This document shows, one piece after another, positions 60,075 to 64,000 of a DNA stretch of 64,000 bases (its first letter is position 1; the number at the start of each line of letters is the position of its first letter). The notes beneath the pieces are model-generated. The model saw nothing but the letters and a program-made list of their open reading frames with translations, was not told the origin of the DNA and did not search any database. The DNA is taken from contig NZ_JAIOAO010000002.1 of the NCBI RefSeq assembly GCF_021190955.1, positions 682,001 to 746,000 on the forward strand, read 5' to 3'. The position numbers were made by a program, and so were the translations under genes. The stretch is from Parachryseolinea silvisoli. GTDB lineage: Bacteria; Bacteroidota; Bacteroidia; Cytophagales; Cyclobacteriaceae.

Positions 60075-60878
60075 ATGAGTTTAGTATTCAGCTCGCTTTT
60101 CCTGTTTATTCTTATCTCGCCCGGCCTCATTTTCCGGTTTTCGTATTTACAGGGCACCTACGCCAAGCTTACCTTCAAGGTCTCGGCAGTAGAAGAAATT
60201 TTCTGGGCTCTCATTCCCGCCTTATTCTTACAGCTCGCCGCCATCCTGGTCGTCGATCATGTCACACCATATGAAGTTCGGCTAGAAGTAATCTATCAGC
60301 TGATCACCAGCAACGATGCCCTCGACTTTTTTGTGATCGAGCAAAGCCTGTTGCCTTTTCTGATATACATCGCGCTGTTGCTTTTGGCGAGCGTCTTTTT
60401 TGGCGTTGTTGCCCGCCGCCTCGTGCGTCGCTATAGACTCGATTTGCATACTAAGTTTTTGCGCTTTGGCAACGAGTGGCATTATTTATTCAGCGGCGAG
60501 GCATTCTATCTTTCCAAGAATATCAACCCTTCCTCCATTGCCTTCATTCAGATCGATGTCGTCATGGGCTCCAGCGAAGGTGACATGATCTATAGCGGCA
60601 TTCTGGAAGACTATTATTTGTCGCGCGACAACAACGGCCTCGATCGACTTTATCTCACCAATGTATACCGCCGCCTGCTGAAAAACGACCTCGATGCCGA
60701 CGCCCCTAACGTAGGCTTTCTGAATCGGCATCTGGACGATCGTTATTATGCCATGCCCGGCGACTTGTTTGTTGTTACCTACGATGACATCAAGAACCTG
60801 AACGTAACCTACATGATTGAAATGACTGATACCGAACTGGCGGAGGCGAATGAAAAAGATGAACCCGGTACAAAATAA
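60075..60878 (+). CDS. Hypothetical membrane protein with cytosolic C-terminal domain
   Basis: A 267-residue protein with three N-terminal hydrophobic helices (about 5-25, 39-62, 93-116) and a ~150-residue soluble C-terminal domain that looks beta-rich ('IAFIQIDVVMGSSEGDMIYS', 'GILEDYYLSRDNNGLDRLYL', 'GDLFVVTYDDIKNLNVTYMI'). I recognise no named family; DUF6338-like proteins share this layout. It overlaps lipB by 29 bases, which implies coupled translation. Confidence 0.65.
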   Translation: MSLVFSSLFLFILISPGLIFRFSYLQGTYAKLTFKVSAVEEIFWALIPALFLQLAAILVVDHVTPYEVRLEVIYQLITSNDALDFFVIEQSLLPFLIYIALLLLASVFFGVVARRLVRRYRLDLHTKFLRFGNEWHYLFSGEAFYLSKNINPSSIAFIQIDVVMGSSEGDMIYSGILEDYYLSRDNNGLDRLYLTNVYRRLLKNDLDADAPNVGFLNRHLDDRYYAMPGDLFVVTYDDIKNLNVTYMIEMTDTELAEANEKDEPGTK

Positions 60879-61575
60879 AAAGACGCGCTTTATAGACATT
60901 GGTCTGAAAGACTACCAGCAAGCCTGGGATTATCAGGCTTCGCTGTTCGAACAGATCCTGGCCACCAAAACGGCCAACCGCGACCTGCCTGCCGACGCGC
61001 AGCAGCGCACCGATAACTACCTCGTATTTTGCGAGCACCCGCACGTGTTTACGCTCGGCAAAAGCGGCCACGAAGAAAACCTGATCATTCCCAAAGAAGA
61101 ATTGTCAGACGTGCAGGCTACCTACTACCGTGTCAATCGCGGGGGTGATATCACCTATCACGGCCCGGGGCAGATCGTAGGCTATCCCATCATCGACATG
61201 GAAAACTTCTTCACCGACATCCATCGCTACATGCGCTTTATGGAAGAAGCTGTTATCCAAACCTTGCGCGAATACAACGTCGAAGCCGGCCGCAGTCCCG
61301 GGCAGACCGGTGTGTGGCTGGACCCCGAAGATTTCGTTCGGGCCCGTAAGATCTGCGCACTGGGGGTGCGCACCAGCCGGTGGGTAACAATGCATGGATT
61401 TGCTTTTAATGTTAACCCGGACTTGCGATATTTCGGCTACATCGTTCCCTGCGGCATCCAGGATAAGGCTGTCACCTCCCTGGAGCAGGAGCTGGGCAAA
61501 AAAGTAGACCTCGAAGAGGTCAAGCAGATCCTCAAGGAAAAGATTCGGGCGCAATTTGACATGGAGTGGCTATGA
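60850..61575 (+). CDS. lipB: Lipoyl(octanoyl) transferase LipB
   Basis: A 241-residue LipB moving octanoyl from acyl carrier protein to lipoyl domains of 2-oxoacid dehydrogenases and GcvH. The conserved 'VNRGGDITYHGPGQIVGYPI', the lysine in 'RKICALGVRTSRWVTMHGFA' near residue 167 and the catalytic cysteine in 'YIVPCGIQDKAVTSL' near 200 are present. The start overlaps the preceding gene; a second in-frame ATG three codons on is also possible. Its stop overlaps the next gene's ATG. Confidence 0.96.
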   Translation: MKKMNPVQNKKTRFIDIGLKDYQQAWDYQASLFEQILATKTANRDLPADAQQRTDNYLVFCEHPHVFTLGKSGHEENLIIPKEELSDVQATYYRVNRGGDITYHGPGQIVGYPIIDMENFFTDIHRYMRFMEEAVIQTLREYNVEAGRSPGQTGVWLDPEDFVRARKICALGVRTSRWVTMHGFAFNVNPDLRYFGYIVPCGIQDKAVTSLEQELGKKVDLEEVKQILKEKIRAQFDMEWL

Positions 61576-61973
61576 TGAAGGACATCGAAATACCGGAAGT
61601 AAAAAATGTAACACTGGCCGTGGCCCGTCAGCGTACAGAAGGGCAAGACGAATGGCGGGTATACCTCATCAACAACAACGACGTCCCTATTGAAAATACA
61701 CTCGTGGCCAGCCAGGGCTACGGCGAAAAAGATGGCGAACAGCAACGCACTTCCGTGTTACGCCATTTTCTCGACACCATAGCCGAGCATGCCGCCATAC
61801 TGATCGAGCCCATTGACCCGTCGGTATTTCACCTGAACAATGAATACTGGGTGAGCTACTACATAGGCCGGCAGATCTTTGACAAACGTTTCATCTTCGT
61901 GCCCGACGCCATTCGCGAAGAGAACATCTCCTTTATCAAGGAATTGGAAATGGAAGGCGTATTGCATTCATAG
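61572..61973 (+). CDS. Conserved-looking hypothetical protein between lipB and an exonuclease
   Basis: A 133-residue soluble protein: 'NVTLAVARQRTEGQDEWRVY', 'LINNNDVPIENTLVASQGYG', 'FLDTIAEHAAILIEPIDPSV', 'YIGRQIFDKRFIFVPDAIRE'. I do not recognise a domain. Homologues in Bacteroidota have, I believe, been labelled as phenylalanyl-tRNA synthetase-related, but nothing here looks like a synthetase. It starts with an ATG overlapping the lipB stop (ATGA), so it is coupled to lipB, and ends two bases before the exonuclease start. Confidence 0.6.
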   Translation: MMKDIEIPEVKNVTLAVARQRTEGQDEWRVYLINNNDVPIENTLVASQGYGEKDGEQQRTSVLRHFLDTIAEHAAILIEPIDPSVFHLNNEYWVSYYIGRQIFDKRFIFVPDAIREENISFIKELEMEGVLHS

Positions 61974-61975
61974 CC

Positions 61976-62692
61976 ATGTTGCCTGAGCTTCGCGATATAC
62001 TCTTCCTCGACATCGAAACCGTTTCGGCGGTAGAAGACTTCAATTCATTAGACGACCGCATCCAGTCGCTCTGGTCGCGCAAAGCCGCCAACCTGCGCCG
62101 CGACGGTGACCTAACTGACGGCGAGCTATACTTAGACCGCGCCGCGATCTTTGCCGAATTTGGTAAGATCATCTGCATTTGCGTGGGCAAATTTGTAGAC
62201 GGCGAGAACGGCGCATTGACGTTGCGCACCAAAGCCTACTACGGCGACGACGAACACGCCTTACTACTCGAATTCAAAACCATGCTCGAACGCCTCAGTG
62301 TCTCGGAGCGGCTATGCGCCCATAACGGCAAAGAGTTCGACTTTCCCTACCTGTCACGCCGCCTGCTCATCAACGGTATTCCACTCCCCAGCCTGCTCGA
62401 CCTGGCGGGCAAAAAGCCGTGGGAAGTGCCGCACTACGACACCATGGATATGTGGAAGTTCGGCGACTACAAACACTTCACTTCCCTCGACTTGCTTGCC
62501 GCCGTGTTTAACATTCCTTCCAGTAAAGAGGGGGGCATCGATGGCAGCCAGGTAAACCGCGTGTACTATGTGGACAAAAATCTGGAGAAGATCAAAGACT
62601 ACTGCCTGCGCGACGTAGCCGTATTGGCACAGCTGTTTCTAAAGCTCCGCGGCATACCGCTGGACCAGGAGCTGATCGTGCAGGTATCCTGA
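61976..62692 (+). CDS. DnaQ-like 3'-5' exonuclease (PolB-type exonuclease domain)
   Basis: A 238-residue stand-alone exonuclease-like protein. The three exonuclease acidic motifs are visible: 'DILFLDIETV' (ExoI), 'RLCAHNGKEFDFPYLSRRLL' (ExoII) and 'IKDYCLRDVAVLAQLFLKLR' (ExoIII with YxxxD). This is the Bacteroidota family of 'predicted 3'-5' exonucleases related to the PolB exonuclease domain'. It likely degrades single-stranded DNA or RNA ends. It is the last gene of the lipB run and converges with the metallophosphoesterase. Confidence 0.88.
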   Translation: MLPELRDILFLDIETVSAVEDFNSLDDRIQSLWSRKAANLRRDGDLTDGELYLDRAAIFAEFGKIICICVGKFVDGENGALTLRTKAYYGDDEHALLLEFKTMLERLSVSERLCAHNGKEFDFPYLSRRLLINGIPLPSLLDLAGKKPWEVPHYDTMDMWKFGDYKHFTSLDLLAAVFNIPSSKEGGIDGSQVNRVYYVDKNLEKIKDYCLRDVAVLAQLFLKLRGIPLDQELIVQVS

Positions 62693-62699
62693 CGCATCG

Positions 62700-63389
62700 C
62701 TAGGCGCGCTTGACACGCCCAATGATGCCGGGGTAAAGGTCCGGCACAGCGTCGCTCGTAAACACTTCTTTTGTCTCGATATTCATCATCGACAATACAC
62801 CGCTCCAGCCGGCGCCGGTGTCCATCAGCCACACTTCGCCGCCTTGTATAGGGTGCAGGTACCCTGTGCCGGTATGCCCAAGATACACTTCATCAAAGCT
62901 GGTCAGCTTACCGGGAATATTGTGCGCAAAACGGTCCATGGCTTCTTTGGCCAGCGACCGATCCCACAGGAACATATCCTCGTCTTGCCGGCGCAACGGC
63001 AGCATAGGGTCAATGCCCGCATGTACAAAAAGCTTGTTTTGGCGGAGATAGTAAGGCAGCGCCTTGCGAAAGAACGCACGGTGCGAATCGGGCACACCGT
63101 CGTCGTACGACTGCAACGTAGCCAGGCCACCCTGGTCGTACCAGATGTCATTTATATAACCGGTAATCATCCACTGCCGCGTCCAGAAGTCATGGTTGCC
63201 TAAGATGAGCGTCAGGCGTTTGATGCGTAGCAACTCTTCCACACACGCGCGGGTTTCAGGCCAGCCGTCGCAGACATCGCCGAGACAGATCAGGCGATCG
63301 TGTTTATAATCGAATGCAGACCGGTCCAGACACTGCCGCAATGCACGGTATGCGCCGTGCATGTCCCCCATCACAAATGTTTTGCCCAT
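62700..63389 (-). CDS. Metallophosphoesterase, protein-phosphatase-like
   Basis: A 229-residue calcineurin-like phosphoesterase of the PrpA/ApaH-like group. All metal-binding motifs are there: 'TFVMGDMHGAYRALRQCLDR' (D-x-H), 'RLICLGDVCDGWPETRACVE' (GDxxDxx), 'LTLILGNHDFWTRQWMI' (GNHD), 'KLFVHAGIDPMLPL' (His) and 'EVYLGHTGTGYLHPI' (GH-T). The ATG at 63389 is chosen, as 'MGKTFVMGDMHG' is the normal start. Substrates may be phosphoproteins or dinucleotides. Confidence 0.93.
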   Translation of the reverse strand: MGKTFVMGDMHGAYRALRQCLDRSAFDYKHDRLICLGDVCDGWPETRACVEELLRIKRLTLILGNHDFWTRQWMITGYINDIWYDQGGLATLQSYDDGVPDSHRAFFRKALPYYLRQNKLFVHAGIDPMLPLRRQDEDMFLWDRSLAKEAMDRFAHNIPGKLTSFDEVYLGHTGTGYLHPIQGGEVWLMDTGAGWSGVLSMMNIETKEVFTSDAVPDLYPGIIGRVKRA

Positions 63390-63488
63390 GACTCCTTTTA
63401 CGTCCTTTGTTTGCAATCCATATGCCTAAGGGGATTACTTTTTCAATATTTACACTATTTTTGACAGGTTTAAATCAAAATACTTTGT

Positions 63489-64000
63489 ATGGAATCCGTA
63501 GCCGTTGAAAAGCACGAAGCGCATAAGGAAAAGGTAAGAGAGGTCTATGCCGAAGTAGCCAAAGTGGTCGTGGGCCAGGAATACATGGTCAACCGGTTGA
63601 TGATCGGCTTGTTTACCAACGGGCACATCCTGCTCGAAGGTGTACCGGGGCTCGCCAAGACCCTGACCGTAAGCACCCTCGCCCAGGTGCTCCACCTGGA
63701 CTTTCAACGCATTCAGTTTACGCCCGATCTGCTGCCGTCCGACCTCGTCGGTACGATGATCTATAATCAAAAGGACGGTAAGTTTGAAGTAAAGAAAGGC
63801 CCCATCTTCGCCAACCTCATCCTGGCCGATGAGATCAACCGCTCGCCTGCCAAAGTGCAGTCGGCATTGCTCGAAGCCATGCAGGAGAAGCAAGTGACCA
63901 TTGGCGAGACAACGTTCAAGCTGGACAAACCTTTCCTCGTACTGGCCACACAAAACCCAGTCGACCAGGAAGGTACCTATCCGCTGCCCGAAGCTCAGGT
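63489..64000 (+). CDS. MoxR family AAA+ ATPase, 5' part (cut by window end)
   Basis: The first ~170 residues of a MoxR-type chaperone ATPase. '[20 protein letters not shown]', Walker A '[18 protein letters not shown]' near residue 50, '[17 protein letters not shown]', Walker B '[20 protein letters not shown]' near 115 and sensor 1 '[20 protein letters not shown]' are all present. MoxR proteins act with vWA-domain partners (BatA/BatB, DUF58) in complex assembly and stress tolerance; such partners would lie beyond the window. A TACTTTG sequence directly before the ATG would make the message leaderless if it were the promoter, which is uncertain. Confidence 0.95.
   Translation, partial: MESVAVEKHEAHKEKVREVYAEVAKVVVGQEYMVNRLMIGLFTNGHILLEGVPGLAKTLTVSTLAQVLHLDFQRIQFTPDLLPSDLVGTMIYNQKDGKFEVKKGPIFANLILADEINRSPAKVQSALLEAMQEKQVTIGETTFKLDKPFLVLATQNPVDQEGTYPLPEAQ

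Noticed and set aside
63460-63488. TTTG-N17-TACTTTGT promoter-like pair before the MoxR gene
   Set aside because: The -7 element abuts the ATG, so transcription would begin inside the gene; the spacing within the motif is also one base short.
1-64000. tRNA, rRNA, CRISPR arrays, prophage or insertion sequences
   Set aside because: I looked for T-loop sequences, regularly spaced repeats, integrase or transposase motifs and found none that I could support.

Overview
The window reads as chromosomal DNA of a Bacteroidota bacterium, most likely order Cytophagales. The indications are product types and layouts typical of that group (LuxR-type two-component trio, paired M16 peptidases, GH3 family protein, lamin-tail secreted protein, DUF4199 and DUF6249 proteins). 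Shine-Dalgarno sequences are mostly absent, and several genes have the Bacteroidota -7 promoter motif TAnnTTTG upstream. Base composition is balanced to moderately GC-rich, except for a more AT-rich patch at about 48.2-49.6 kb. Genus is not determinable by eye; a Chryseolinea-like organism would fit, but that is a guess. I saw no rRNA, tRNA, CRISPR array, prophage or intact insertion sequence.

Layout. 0-5.1 kb: tail of an LpxL-type acyltransferase, a SNF2 helicase, and an rbfA-LolC/E-like permease pair. 5.2-9.3 kb: GT-C-like membrane protein, rpiB-tatC (overlapping), glyA. 9.4-13.6 kb: a four-gene minus-strand operon of three TPM-domain proteins and a DUF885 lipoprotein peptidase. 13.7-19.2 kb: UPF0316 protein, then a tight operon of collagen-like secreted protein, recJ, lptB and GH3 protein. 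19.3-27.3 kb: SPOR-like secreted protein, fumC, ECF sigma factor with its partner, DUF6249 protein, M16 peptidase pair, BaiN/HI0933-type flavoprotein. 27.4-30.5 kb: a receiver-like protein lacking the phosphorylation residues, a LuxR regulator, a histidine kinase and a membrane protein, with overlapping genes.

30.6-41.2 kb: trans-sulfuration PLP enzyme, tag, secreted M28 peptidase diverging from two tandem Kazal-type lipoproteins, small lipoprotein, prfA, lemA, asd, lamin-tail protein, pdxJ. 41.3-48.1 kb: YqeY and CvpA proteins, two alpha/beta hydrolases, CBS protein, lysA, DsbD-type reductase. 48.2-49.8 kb: the one accessory-looking patch, with two orphan genes, strong hairpins and a truncated HxlR regulator remnant. 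49.9-56.1 kb: pirin, AlkC-like DNA repair protein, DUF2306 protein, proline dehydrogenase-like protein, DUF4199 protein beside a membrane-anchored LuxR-type regulator, KTSC-like small protein. 56.1-64 kb: creatininase-family enzyme, lytic transglycosylase, FMN reductase, YwqK-like protein, YraN, a plus-strand run ending in lipB and a DnaQ-like exonuclease, metallophosphoesterase, and the start of a MoxR ATPase cut by the window end.

Most of this is ordinary core and envelope biology: lipid A and LPS export, lipoprotein release, Tat export, lysine/DAP, B6 and lipoate synthesis, periplasmic proteolysis and redox. I did not find a convincing undescribed defence or mobile system. The best leads are the pseudo-receiver, the peptidase/Kazal neighbourhood, the TPM-DUF885 operon, the collagen-like protein ahead of recJ, the membrane-anchored regulator with DUF4199, and the AT-rich patch.
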